A stretch of DNA of 64,000 nucleotides from Massilia sp. 9I. GTDB lineage: Bacteria > Pseudomonadota > Gammaproteobacteria > Burkholderiales > Burkholderiaceae_D. Position 1 is the stretch's first letter; every line of letters starts with the position of its first letter. Positions 50,754-61,175 of the stretch are shown here, in pieces. Position numbers and translations under genes: made by a program. A model generated the notes under the pieces. It did not search any database. It was not told the origin of the DNA and saw only the letters and a program-made list of their open reading frames with translations. The stretch spans positions 2,147,795 through 2,211,794 of the forward strand of contig NZ_LR733275.1 in assembly GCF_902506415.1 (NCBI RefSeq), read 5' to 3'.

Positions 50754-53366
50754 TCAAGCCCTCGACTTCGCAGTTTCCTTATTGCGCTTGTCGACACTCT
50801 CACGCCATCTGGATAGATTCTCGATGTCGCCGGCCAGCTCGTCAGGATCCGGAACTGGCAACCTGTCGACCATTGTGGCGGCATCGTGCTCGAACTTTGA
50901 GCTCTTGGTCATACCGGCCTCTACCTCGCGATAATCATCGTCCGTTACGATGACAGACTTCAGACGTTGGGTCGACACACCTTCGCCGAAGCGCTGGACT
51001 GCATTATTGAATAAGACCTCCTCGACGCAGCGCTCCCACGCAAGACGGAGGCGGCCGTAGCAGCTGAAGGTCAGGAGTCGCTGTCGGTCATCGTCGCCTT
51101 CTTTCTGGGCTTTACGAATATCCACCAGCATCTGCTTGAGGAGCCCGACTCGGTCTTTGGTACCAAGCACATCGAAAGGAAGCTGCTCGGTACAGACGCC
51201 GAATCCCTGGCCAGTCCTCCGGATGTAATTCTTCGTCAGTACGCCTCCCGCCTCCCTTACCTTCTGCTCGAGGATGCAAAGGAAATAGATATCATGGGTG
51301 AATACGATGACCTGACGCTGCAAGCATTCGATCGCCAGGCGCTCGGCTACCTCCCAGCGGCGCCGGTGATCAAGCGACGACACAGGATCATCGAACACAA
51401 TGCCGCCGCGCCCCTTGCTCAGCTTGATCTCCGCAAGGAACGATGCGATCGCAATTGCGCGCTGTTCTCCTTCGCTGAGAATGGCCGCGGGCGACCGACC
51501 GCCCGGCATTTGTAGCGTCAGCTTGAACTGGGTTTTTCCGCCTGGTGACTCCGGCTTCATTACGACCTGGAGATGATGCACCTTCAAACGTCTCAGTTCG
51601 TCGTTAAGAGCGTCCGCCAGTTCCTGGCTGGCCGTTGTCCTTGAGAGCTCGGTCGACTTTCGGGAAATGGCGCGAGTGTCCATGCCTTCGATACAGGCCT
51701 GCAGCTTTCGGCAAAACTCATGCTTCGCCATGGTCTCGAGGACCGCTGCCTTGACCTCGGCAAGCCGGCGACGGGCCTCGAGCTCGAGCTTCTCGGCATG
51801 CATCGCGGTCCGAACCTTTTCGTCAGCAGTTGCTTCCAACGCCTTCGCCTGTTCCAGAAAATGAGCAATCGTGACACGCAGCCTTTCTTGCGGGTCTTCG
51901 GGAAGCGCAATTATCTCTTCCCATCTGAGCTTTCCTCCTGCTGCGAGCAACGCCGCCTTCTGACAGGCGCCAAGGCACTCCTGCATCGACGCACAGGCCA
52001 GGGCGAGATCCTGATCGATCTCCGATAACTCCTCAACCAGGCCATCCCGAAACATGATGTCCGTGGCGGCGTGCTGAATGGCCCTGAACGCTGTTGCAGC
52101 GGTGTCGCGTGCATCCTTCGCTGCATTCTGGGCTGCCTGCTTGATAAATGCGTCGAACTGTACAAGGCGTGCCGCTCCATCTTGCCCGAGCGCGTTCTGG
52201 CACAGCGGGCATGCCGCGTGCTCGGGAAGCCCCGGGAACTCATGCGTCGAGTGGCAAATTTTTGCAAAGCTTCGAGCGGCTTCGAAGAGTGTTTTCCACT
52301 CGTCGCCGCCGGTCCCCAGCAGTTGGCCTGGTGTCTGCTTGAATTCGTTCGAGGCGAATTCCGCAGCCGCCTTGGCGGCGTTGGACTTCTCGATCAAGAT
52401 CCGCAGTTGGGCAATCTTCTCCGCATTAATGAGCGAGGTCGCTACGGCGATTCGGTCCTTCAGCCCCGTGAAACGGGCAGCCTTGTGGCGCAGTGCCTGT
52501 GCCTTTTGCTTCGGATCCGCCTCAGCCAGGACGGTCGTCAAAAGCGACAGCCGCTCCATCTCACCGTCGGCGAGTGTCGCCAGGGCTTCGATCTGCTCGG
52601 GTTTTGTTTTCGCAGGAATCCCAAGTAATGCTTTGCCCACGGCGGTCGGCTCCTTTGCCAACGCTGCATAGGCGGCATCGGTAGGACTGTTTGCCCCCAT
52701 TTCCTGCGTAGCACGGACTTTCAGTTTATTGCATGCGCCGACCAGTCCCTCGAGAATATCAAGACCATAGGGGGTATATGCAAAATCGCCATGGTTGTCG
52801 ATGTAGGCGCGAGCGCAGTGGGTGTCGAAGATCGAGATGTCCGACAGTGGCTCCGGCGGATGGCTACCGTACTGCCAAGGCAATTCGGCCGGTGTCCCGT
52901 CGATGACAGCTTCGAACACGGCCTTTGCGACGCCAACCGTCTTCGGGTCAAGGTTGGCATTCGGGAGGATGGGCTCACGCCGATCTCGCGCGCGACAAGC
53001 GTGTTTGAACACCCGTGAATAGCCGGACTTCCCCGCTCCATTCTCGCCATAGATAACAGTCAAACCGTCGAGTGCGATTGGTACCCGCCCGCCGTCCGCC
53101 AGGGCGTTGATATTCGCAATCTCTTTAAGACCGGACAGCTGAACCAGCCGCGATGCAGCGGCCGCCGGGGCAATTTGAGCAGTATCGAGCTTTTTGGGAA
53201 TGCGTCCCTCTTTGTCTGGAATCTGTGACTCTGCCTTTGCCAAGGCGTAGAGATCTTCCATGTCGGCCGCGCTGAGATTCCGGTCGGAATATAACCGGGC
53301 GATGGCGTCTTGCTGCCAAACCGTCAGGTCTTTGGACCACTCGTGAATTTCCTGCAATATTGTCAT
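50754..53366 (-). CDS. AAA_13 family ATPase, RloC-like, putative anti-phage anticodon nuclease
   Basis: An 870-residue SMC/Rad50-like ATPase. Walker A is GENGAGKS (107-114). A coiled-coil region carries a zinc hook CPLC (386-389). The signature LSEGEQRAIAIASF, Walker B GIVFDDPVSSLD and switch FTHD follow. The C-terminal 150 residues contain RLRLAWERCVEE and later KFEHD, which could supply the Arg-x3-Glu...His triad of PrrC/RloC anticodon nucleases; the Glu-His gap is longer than in PrrC, so this is tentative. RloC proteins cut host tRNA when phage damages DNA. GGAGGGGCG precedes the ATG. It fills the outer half of the guaA island. Confidence 0.75.
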   Translation of the reverse strand: MTILQEIHEWSKDLTVWQQDAIARLYSDRNLSAADMEDLYALAKAESQIPDKEGRIPKKLDTAQIAPAAAASRLVQLSGLKEIANINALADGGRVPIALDGLTVIYGENGAGKSGYSRVFKHACRARDRREPILPNANLDPKTVGVAKAVFEAVIDGTPAELPWQYGSHPPEPLSDISIFDTHCARAYIDNHGDFAYTPYGLDILEGLVGACNKLKVRATQEMGANSPTDAAYAALAKEPTAVGKALLGIPAKTKPEQIEALATLADGEMERLSLLTTVLAEADPKQKAQALRHKAARFTGLKDRIAVATSLINAEKIAQLRILIEKSNAAKAAAEFASNEFKQTPGQLLGTGGDEWKTLFEAARSFAKICHSTHEFPGLPEHAACPLCQNALGQDGAARLVQFDAFIKQAAQNAAKDARDTAATAFRAIQHAATDIMFRDGLVEELSEIDQDLALACASMQECLGACQKAALLAAGGKLRWEEIIALPEDPQERLRVTIAHFLEQAKALEATADEKVRTAMHAEKLELEARRRLAEVKAAVLETMAKHEFCRKLQACIEGMDTRAISRKSTELSRTTASQELADALNDELRRLKVHHLQVVMKPESPGGKTQFKLTLQMPGGRSPAAILSEGEQRAIAIASFLAEIKLSKGRGGIVFDDPVSSLDHRRRWEVAERLAIECLQRQVIVFTHDIYFLCILEQKVREAGGVLTKNYIRRTGQGFGVCTEQLPFDVLGTKDRVGLLKQMLVDIRKAQKEGDDDRQRLLTFSCYGRLRLAWERCVEEVLFNNAVQRFGEGVSTQRLKSVIVTDDDYREVEAGMTKSSKFEHDAATMVDRLPVPDPDELAGDIENLSRWRESVDKRNKETAKSRA

Positions 53367-53714
53367 CGCCCCTCCGTTAACTCTTTCTTATTACAAAGCA
53401 GTTAATGGAAAGAATAGCATGTTGCAGAAGCGAAATTGAACAAATTATCACGAATGCAGTAGTGTCCAGACCGCTGCATCTTCGCCCATCCCAAATCGCT
53501 GTGGCCACTGTCGAGCGCGTTCAAAGACGCAGCATGCACGCGAGGGTGGTTGATGCCGATGTTACAGGCGGAGCAGCTCGACGCACCGAGAGCCTCCGTC
53601 ACTAGAGTTCGCGGTAGACCCTGGCCGAGATGGCCGCCGTAAGGAACGGCGCCAGTACCAGCAGGGAGCCGCATCCGCGAAAGCAGGCGGTAAGGGCGTC
53701 ACACCGGTAAGTGC
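53367..53714. other. Non-coding stretch with no recognisable gene
   Basis: Upstream of the ATPase gene. It has only short frames without start signals. The minus strand just before 53602 reads GSLLVLAPFLTAAISARVYREL and stops, which could be the end of a lost membrane protein. No integrase, tRNA or IS sequence was seen. Confidence 0.4.
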
Positions 53715-53981
53715 TTATGGGCCAGCCACGCGCCAGTGCGCCCAGAGTTGCGCCGGAGGTGGTGTCAGGGCAGAACGCGCGCGGCGCACGGCGGCGGGAT
53801 TGATGCGCTCGCCAAGCACATCGGCCACTTTTTCCAGCTAGCTGCGCGAGAGTCCCATCTTTTGGCCGACGCGCATGTGCGGCCGCAGCTGCGACTCGAC
53901 TCCGCTCAGTGCCCACAGCATGCTGACGGTCGCCAGCTCGCGCAACTGCCAGTCGAGATTGTCGCGCTCGAAAATGTCGCC
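53715..53981 (-). pseudogene. Carboxymuconolactone decarboxylase family remnant
   Basis: From 53981 the minus strand reads GDIFERDNLDWQLRELATV and then SMLWALSGVESQLRPHMRVG, which is the core of a carboxymuconolactone decarboxylase/AhpD-type protein. A TAG at 53838-53840 interrupts it in frame, after which the family-like sequence continues (LEKVADVLGERINPAAVRRA) to a TAA at 53715. The N-terminal part is absent because the fragment starts exactly at the internal att-like repeat. So it is truncated and carries a nonsense mutation. Confidence 0.75.
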
Positions 53982-54021
53982 ACTCGAATATCAATGGTTG
54001 AGCTAAGCGCCTAGATTTAAA
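53980..54021. repeat. Internal copy of the island end
   Basis: Forty-two bases starting CCACTCGAATATCAATGG match 50614-50655 at 35 positions with no gaps. It marks the junction between two tandem insertions. Similarity may extend further, as both copies are followed at a short distance by TCAATACC. Confidence 0.75.
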
Positions 54022-54370
54022 GCGTTTTTTGACTACCGGCGTCGCATTTCTTCGTCAATACCTGCCCCCCGACCTAAACATCGAACGCGAATCGAGTTAC
54101 GGCCGGGCCGAGATCTTAGAGAGCCGCTTTGACACCGGTGCACACGTGGACGAGCAGGTAGCGAACGACATGATAGCGATGCTTATCGGAGCTGACATCA
54201 AGTCGGTAGCATAGCGAGCCAAGAAGTCCGAACCGGGTTACAAGTACGTTACGTGCATCGACAAGCGGTCAATATCGCGGTTTCAAATAGCCGCGTCGGG
54301 TACATCGCAGCTGTTATGATAGTCCGCCATCGCAGAGACGCTGGTTTAGGCCCAAATTCCAATCACCCGA
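54022..54370. other. Non-coding stretch upstream of the NACHT gene
   Basis: About 350 bases of lower G+C than the chromosome. A 61-codon frame on the plus strand (54029-54214) lacks a ribosome binding site and any recognisable motif. The NACHT gene promoter must lie here, but no clear -35/-10 pair could be assigned. Confidence 0.4.
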
Positions 54371-57223
54371 ATGATGCACAAGTCGAACCGTCCCCACTCA
54401 AGCACTGCTTCGTTCTGGGACACCGTCACCAGCGTCCCGACCACGTCTAACGAAGCTGCGGTCGAATTACAAATCGTGATGCCGCTTTTGTTCGCACTCG
54501 GTTTTGGAATTGATGACATCGCTGCGAAGGTACCGGTCGCCCTAAAGGAAGGCACCAAGCGTGGGCGACCGTTCGAAGCCGATTTTGTTGCATACTCGGC
54601 GGCATTGCACGATCGCGACACGTCGCTGCTTGTAGTGGAAGCCAAGGCGCCCGGCGAATCTCTGGACGAAGCCCGCAAACAAGGCGAGTCATATGCCCTT
54701 GCGCTGCGTGCGCCAGGACTGCTTGTAACGGATGGCGTACACCTTCAGGTATGGCAGCTTCAGCCAACGCTGGAGAACACGCTCGTTTTCGAGTCCCCCC
54801 TCTCGGTTATCAAGGACAAACGAGGGGAGCTTGAGCAACTCATTGGGAAGCAGGCGCTCATCGCTCACTCAGCCAGCCTGCTACACAAAAAACTTGCCCC
54901 CTCGCCCGACTTTTGGGCCTATGAGTCGGCCGAGATGCGCCGAGCGCAAGGAAGCAGTACAGCTATAAGCCGGGTATTGCTTGCAGAAAGTGGAGAACGC
55001 GTCCACTCAGCGAATTTGCTGCCGAATTACCCGCAGGGAGCGGTGATCACCGCGCCATCGGGCTACGGTAAGTCGACCTTGGCGACGGTACTTCTACGCG
55101 AAGGCATTGAACAACGTTGGCATGCCTCGGAGTTGCCGTTGCCGGTCGATGTTCCTCTTGTCGATCTGCACGAAAGTAATGATTCGCTCATCGATTTTGT
55201 TCACGCCCGCATTGCCGCTCATCTTCCGCAGCTGACCGTATCAGCGATACAGGATATTGCGCGTCGCCAGGGCTTGTTGCTGATTTGCGATGGGTATGAT
55301 CGAACCGAGCAGGCTGGGCGCCCGTTCCTGGAGGCACAACTGCGGCAGATTGGCCGCGACTACCCCAAGTCAAGGCTCTTCGTGTTTTCTCGCGGTTCGG
55401 TGGCACCTCACTTGCCGTTGCCACGCCTGAAACTCCAATCGCTTGATCCAGCCGAGCGCAGATCGATGGCAACAGCGATGGCCGGAGTCGACTTCCCGCT
55501 GTCTTTGATGCCGCGACTGCTTGTGGATCTCTGTGAAATCCCTTTGGTCCTGGGGCGAGTTATTGCATTCTGGCTGGCAAACCGGCGTTTCCCGAACCGA
55601 CTGGACGAACTTTTTGAATACTGGGTCCAGCAGTTCACCGTGGATCCGTCGCTACCTCCGACGCAGATTGTCCTGCGCAGAAAGATTCTAACTGTGCTTG
55701 CCCGCGAGCTGGGTATCAGAAGTCTTACCCCGAGTGAGGCTTTGGACTTGACCCTTGCGAACGGGGCCGGCCACCAAATATTCGACGCCCTAGTTGAATG
55801 TGGAGCACTGGTGATGTCGACAACGTCGGTCGAATTGGTACATGAAGGACTCGCGGACCACTTGAGAGCGCGTACCCTTGCAGCACTACCGCACGACGAA
55901 CTTTACTCCGCCTTGGCGGCAATCGATGTTGACGAAGAATCACTCATGCCTGTCCTGCTTATTGCGCTGCTTGAGGATCCGGACTCACGTGCTCATATCT
56001 GGAAGCGGCTGAGGGAGATGTCCTTACCCAGGTATATTGATGCGATCCGTTTTTCGGGGATCGAGGACGACCTATATTCTAGATACAGCCACGAAGTTGT
56101 TGAGCAGAGGCTTGCTGAGGAAATGGCTGACAGTATAGAGTCTCTGGTAGATGCTTTTTTCCCCTCCATTTCCAGCGAGATTAAAGGCTCCCTTGCAAAT
56201 CGGCCCGATCCAGTTCCAGGGATTTGCCTGGTTACGAAGATATCGCTCGAGCCTGATGCTTGTCTGGTCTACAGTCTTCAGCCTAGCTCCGCTAACACCA
56301 TTAGGATAGAACGACCGTCATCGGACATGACGAGGCACTACATCAGTTTGGCAGCTGATCAGATTGGCGCGCATAGTGGGCGATATCTTGGCGCGATTGC
56401 AGTTCGAAACGGATTAAATGAAGTCGTCCAGCACCGACGATTTCGCGGCGGGATTCTTCTGGCCAACGAGCGCACCATCGGCCGGCTGAGATTTCTACAT
56501 GAAGCGTATCAATTTCCAACCGATCCAGCCGAACCATTGAACATGCTTCTGGACCGACTCCAGGAGATAAAGCACATGCGTGAAGCGGGGGGGGCGTTCG
56601 GTAGCTCCGCGCCCTCGTTCACAATCATGAGCATGATTGAAGATGTCGAGCTGCTTTTGGCAAGCGGCTTTGACCGACTTGACTGGTGGTGGCTGCAATA
56701 CGGCATGCTTACTGATATGACTGCAAATTCGCGAAATATTGAACGATATTTGCAGGAGCATTACAGACGGATGACGGCGCTTTACTTCGAGATAGTAATC
56801 GCCAGCTTCGAGCGGGTGTCTAAACAATTTTCTCTGTTTCAGGTTGCGCCGGTGCGCTGGGACCTCGTTGTCACCCCATCGTCGTATTCGGACCTTCCTA
56901 CAGAGTATTGGCGCTGGCTTCCTGTTGCCAACGAAACCGACGCTGGCACAGATGTCACGTTCTACGACAGCGAGCCCTTAGAACATATACGCGAAGAAGA
57001 ACATGACAGCCTTCTGGAGCTGGAGCTGCGTCGTCTTGGACGTAGTGCGAATCATTACTCTATAAGTGGTTCGCGTTCAATTCCCGATCCTGGCAGTCGT
57101 GATTGGCGCGGACAACTTACAGGCGAAACGTCAGCGATGCGGGCGGCGGTTCGTTTTATCGAAGACGATGTGAAATTTTTGTTTCGCGACCTTCCAGCGC
57201 GCATCCCATCGCTTTGGTGCTGA
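54371..57223 (+). CDS. NACHT-type STAND NTPase with N-terminal PD-(D/E)XK nuclease domain, putative anti-phage protein
   Basis: A 950-residue protein. Residues 25-130 resemble the N-terminal nuclease domain of type I restriction HsdR: a helix with Glu (NEAAVELQIVMPLL), then Asp71 (FEADFVAY) and Glu90-x-Lys92 (LLVVEAKAPGE), the D...ExK nuclease core. Residues 222-400 form a NACHT-like NTPase: Walker A APSGYGKST (228-236) and Walker B LLLICDGYD (303-311). The remaining 500 residues have no recognisable repeats and may be the sensor. This effector-NTPase-sensor order is that of bacterial NACHT and Avs defence proteins. Codon use (many ATA, AGA, GTA) differs from the chromosome. It fills the inner half of the guaA island. 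The start has a poor ribosome binding site. Confidence 0.78.
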   Translation: MMHKSNRPHSSTASFWDTVTSVPTTSNEAAVELQIVMPLLFALGFGIDDIAAKVPVALKEGTKRGRPFEADFVAYSAALHDRDTSLLVVEAKAPGESLDEARKQGESYALALRAPGLLVTDGVHLQVWQLQPTLENTLVFESPLSVIKDKRGELEQLIGKQALIAHSASLLHKKLAPSPDFWAYESAEMRRAQGSSTAISRVLLAESGERVHSANLLPNYPQGAVITAPSGYGKSTLATVLLREGIEQRWHASELPLPVDVPLVDLHESNDSLIDFVHARIAAHLPQLTVSAIQDIARRQGLLLICDGYDRTEQAGRPFLEAQLRQIGRDYPKSRLFVFSRGSVAPHLPLPRLKLQSLDPAERRSMATAMAGVDFPLSLMPRLLVDLCEIPLVLGRVIAFWLANRRFPNRLDELFEYWVQQFTVDPSLPPTQIVLRRKILTVLARELGIRSLTPSEALDLTLANGAGHQIFDALVECGALVMSTTSVELVHEGLADHLRARTLAALPHDELYSALAAIDVDEESLMPVLLIALLEDPDSRAHIWKRLREMSLPRYIDAIRFSGIEDDLYSRYSHEVVEQRLAEEMADSIESLVDAFFPSISSEIKGSLANRPDPVPGICLVTKISLEPDACLVYSLQPSSANTIRIERPSSDMTRHYISLAADQIGAHSGRYLGAIAVRNGLNEVVQHRRFRGGILLANERTIGRLRFLHEAYQFPTDPAEPLNMLLDRLQEIKHMREAGGAFGSSAPSFTIMSMIEDVELLLASGFDRLDWWWLQYGMLTDMTANSRNIERYLQEHYRRMTALYFEIVIASFERVSKQFSLFQVAPVRWDLVVTPSSYSDLPTEYWRWLPVANETDAGTDVTFYDSEPLEHIREEEHDSLLELELRRLGRSANHYSISGSRSIPDPGSRDWRGQLTGETSAMRAAVRFIEDDVKFLFRDLPARIPSLWC

Positions 57224-57305
57224 TCAGCGTATCTGCTGAAATTAGCCGGCTCTATAGTGTGAAAGGCCTAAGTTGCAAGTGACGGCCATCTAGCTAAGTT
57301 CTGCC

Positions 57306-57329
57306 AAAAGCCCCTAAAATCAGGGGCTT
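57306..57329 (-). terminator. Present guaA terminator, supplied by the island
   Basis: On the minus strand an 8-bp stem, AAGCCCCT with AGGGGCTT around a 6-nt loop, is followed by TTTT. It lies 35 bases after the guaA stop and inside the island. Confidence 0.75.
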
Positions 57330-57363
57330 AGGCTTACTTCGCGCTATTCATCGCGGATGGGGA

Positions 57364-58974
57364 TCATTCCCACTCAATCGTCGCCGGCGGCTTGCCCGAA
57401 ATGTCATACACGACACGGTTCAGCCCACGCACTTCGTTGATGATACGGTTCGACACCTTGCCCAGCAGCGCGTGCGGCAGATGCGCCCATTGCGCCGTCA
57501 TGAAGTCAAGCGTCTGCACCGCGCGCAGCGCCACCACGTATTCGTAGGTGCGGCCGTCGCCCATCACGCCGACCGATTTCACCGGCAGGAACACGGCAAA
57601 CGCCTGGCTGGTCGCCTCGTACCAGTTCACCGGCGCCTTGCCCGGATCGATGCCCGCCACCGCCGGCAGCTCGAACGGCGTATTGCGCAGCTCTTCGATG
57701 AAGATGGCATCCGCTTCGCGCAGCAGGTCGGCATATTCCTTCTTCACCTCGCCCAGGATGCGCACACCCAGGCCCGGACCCGGGAACGGGTGACGGTAGA
57801 CCATGTCGTGCGGCAGACCCAGCGCCACGCCGAGCTTGCGCACTTCGTCCTTGAACAGCTCGCGCAGCGGTTCCAGGAGCTTCAGGTTCAGGGTCTCCGG
57901 CAGACCGCCCACGTTGTGGTGGCTCTTGATGGTCTGGCCCTTCTTACCCTTGCCGGCCGACTCGATCACGTCCGGATAGATGGTGCCCTGGGCCAGCCAC
58001 TTGGCGTTGGTCAGCTTGCCCGCTTCGACCTGGAACACTTCGACGAACTCGCGGCCGATGATCTTGCGCTTCTGCTCCGGATCGGTCACGCCCGCCAGGT
58101 GGCCCATGAACTGGTCTTCGGCATCGATGCGCAGCACTTTCACGCCCAGATTCTTCGAGAACATGTCCATGACCATCTTGCCCTCGTCCTTGCGCAGCAG
58201 GCCGTGGTCGACGAACACGCAGGTCAGCTGGTCGCCGATGGCGCGGTGGATCAGGGCTGCGGCCACGCTCGAGTCGACCCCGCCCGACAGGCCCAGGATC
58301 ACTTCATCGGTGCCGACCTGCTCGCGGATCTTCTGCACCGCTTCGCCGATGTAGTCCGGCATGTTCCAGTCCGACTTGCAGCCGCAGATCTCGTGCACGA
58401 AGCGGCCGATGATGGCTTCGCCCTGGCTCGTGTGCGTCACTTCCGGGTGGAACTGCAGCGCGTAGAAGCGGCGCTCTTCGTCGGCCATGGCGGCGATCGG
58501 GCAGCTATCGGTCGAGCCCATCAGCTTGAAGCCCGGCGGCATGTCCAGCACTTTGTCGCCGTGGCTCATCCACACGCGCAGCATGCCGTGGCCTTCGTCG
58601 GTGACGAAATCGTTGATGCCGTTCAGCAGCGCGGTATGGCCGCGCGCGCGCACTTCCGCGTAGCCGAACTCGCGCACCTTGCCGTTCTCGACCTTGCCGC
58701 CGAGCTGGGCCGCCATGGTCTGCATGCCGTAGCAGATGCCCAGCACGGGCACGCCGGCTTCGAAGGCGGCCTGAGGCGCGCGCGGCGAATCGCCCTCTAA
58801 GGTGGAGTTGTGGCTGCCCGACAGGATGATGCCGCTGGCGCCGTAGTTGCGCACGAACTCGTCGCTGACGTCATACGGATAGACTTCCGAAAACACGCCG
58901 GCATCGCGTACGCGGCGCGCGATCAGCTGGGTAACCTGGGAACCGAAATCGAGGATGAGGATTTTCGAATGCAT
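57364..58974 (-). CDS. guaA: GMP synthase (glutamine-hydrolysing)
   Basis: A 536-residue cytoplasmic enzyme that aminates XMP to GMP. The N-terminal class I glutamine amidotransferase has its nucleophile in LGICYGMQ, with the His-Glu pair in LQFHPEVTH. The ATP-pyrophosphatase loop is LSGGVDSSV. The dimerisation domain ends in the conserved PATIEWE. The very last codons form the integration site used by the island. It follows guaB in the same direction, but a terminator-like hairpin lies between them. Confidence 0.97.
   Translation of the reverse strand: MHSKILILDFGSQVTQLIARRVRDAGVFSEVYPYDVSDEFVRNYGASGIILSGSHNSTLEGDSPRAPQAAFEAGVPVLGICYGMQTMAAQLGGKVENGKVREFGYAEVRARGHTALLNGINDFVTDEGHGMLRVWMSHGDKVLDMPPGFKLMGSTDSCPIAAMADEERRFYALQFHPEVTHTSQGEAIIGRFVHEICGCKSDWNMPDYIGEAVQKIREQVGTDEVILGLSGGVDSSVAAALIHRAIGDQLTCVFVDHGLLRKDEGKMVMDMFSKNLGVKVLRIDAEDQFMGHLAGVTDPEQKRKIIGREFVEVFQVEAGKLTNAKWLAQGTIYPDVIESAGKGKKGQTIKSHHNVGGLPETLNLKLLEPLRELFKDEVRKLGVALGLPHDMVYRHPFPGPGLGVRILGEVKKEYADLLREADAIFIEELRNTPFELPAVAGIDPGKAPVNWYEATSQAFAVFLPVKSVGVMGDGRTYEYVVALRAVQTLDFMTAQWAHLPHALLGKVSNRIINEVRGLNRVVYDISGKPPATIEWE
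57366..57378. repeat. Inner attachment site in the guaA terminus
   Basis: ATTCCCACTCAAT overlaps the last codons of guaA and matches 50610-50622 at 12 of 13 positions. Confidence 0.7.
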
Positions 58975-59032
58975 GGAATGCGAAGCTAAATAAGGAATTC
59001 GGGGACCGGGCGCCGCGTGCGGCCGCCCGGTA

Positions 59033-59058
59033 CAAAAAACGGCGCACTGGCGCCGTTT
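59033..59058 (-). terminator. Terminator-like hairpin between guaB and guaA
   Basis: On the minus strand AAACGGCGC pairs with GCGCCGTTT around a 4-nt loop, and a T run follows. It starts seven bases after the guaB stop and could reduce read-through into guaA. Confidence 0.85.
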
Positions 59059-59064
59059 GACTGG

Positions 59065-60534
<1,470 letters not shown>

Positions 60535-60674
60535 CTATAGGCGCAAAAGTGAATTATACAGAAAGTACAAAAGACTGTCGCAGCCATGCCTAAAAATGGC
60601 CTTTTGCAGGAGCCCGTCATTGACAGCCGAACGCAAGCGTGGCGAAATCCGACTGTTACTCAAGGAAAACTTTT

Positions 60675-61175
60675 ATGCTGCGCTCGACTTCATCGCTTCG
60701 CCTGATTGCCGCCACCGCCCTGCTCTTCGCCAGCAGCCTGGCACAGGCCCAATACTCCTGGATCGGCGAGAACGGCGTGCGCCAGTTCTCGGACCGCCCA
60801 CCACCACCGAACACGCCGCCGCACAAGATCCTTAAGGCGCCAGGCCGCGCGCCGGCGCCCACGCCGGTAGCTGCCCCCGCTCCTGCGCCGGCCGCGCCGA
60901 CCGTCAAGCCGGCGCCGACCCTGGCCGACCGCGATGCGGAGTATCGTGAGCGCCTCAAGAAAACGGAGGAAGCGGAACGTAAGGCACAGGCGGACGCCCA
61001 GCGCCAGCGCGACGCTGCGGAACGCTGCGAGGCCGCACGCGAATCGCGTGCGCAGGTGGAATCCGGCGTACGCATCGGACGCATCGGCGCCCAAGGCGAA
61101 CGCCGCATCGCCACCGACGAGGAAAGGGCTGCGCAGCTGGCCCGCGCCAACAAGGTTCTCGCCGAGTGCCGCTAA
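60675..61175 (+). CDS. DUF4124 domain-containing exported protein
   Basis: A 166-residue exported protein. The signal peptide is LRSTSSLRLIAATALLFASSLAQA. The short DUF4124 segment follows (YSWIGENGVRQFSDRPPPP). The middle is a Pro/Ala-rich linker and the end a charged helical region (RERLKKTEEAERKAQADAQ). DUF4124 proteins are common periplasmic proteins of unknown function in Burkholderiales. The gene is divergent from guaB and its stop overlaps the end of the convergent diguanylate cyclase remnant. Confidence 0.85.
   Translation: MLRSTSSLRLIAATALLFASSLAQAQYSWIGENGVRQFSDRPPPPNTPPHKILKAPGRAPAPTPVAAPAPAPAAPTVKPAPTLADRDAEYRERLKKTEEAERKAQADAQRQRDAAERCEAARESRAQVESGVRIGRIGAQGERRIATDEERAAQLARANKVLAECR

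Larger units (their letters stand above)
50610..57378. mobile_element. Tandem genomic island integrated at the 3' end of guaA
   Basis: The island is bounded by ATTCCCACTCGAT (50610-50622) and ATTCCCACTCAAT (57366-57378), the latter being the guaA terminus. At the outer end the minus strand still reads a GuaA-like tail, IIEWE then stop, followed by an orphan terminator. A 42-base repeat of the outer end recurs at 53980-54021 (35 of 42 identical), splitting the region into two nearly equal parts of about 3.4 kb, each with one large gene. The right part is visibly less G+C-rich than the chromosome. No integrase gene is present, so the elements are either decayed or mobilised in trans. Confidence 0.75.

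Noticed and set aside
53602..53994. 130-codon minus frame beginning MIFEWRHF
   Set aside because: The start only reflects the GuaA-like att sequence; the real coding trace in another frame is a carboxymuconolactone decarboxylase remnant.
50610..57378. Phage or ICE integrase inside the guaA island
   Set aside because: No frame shows tyrosine or serine recombinase motifs; both large genes are ATPases.
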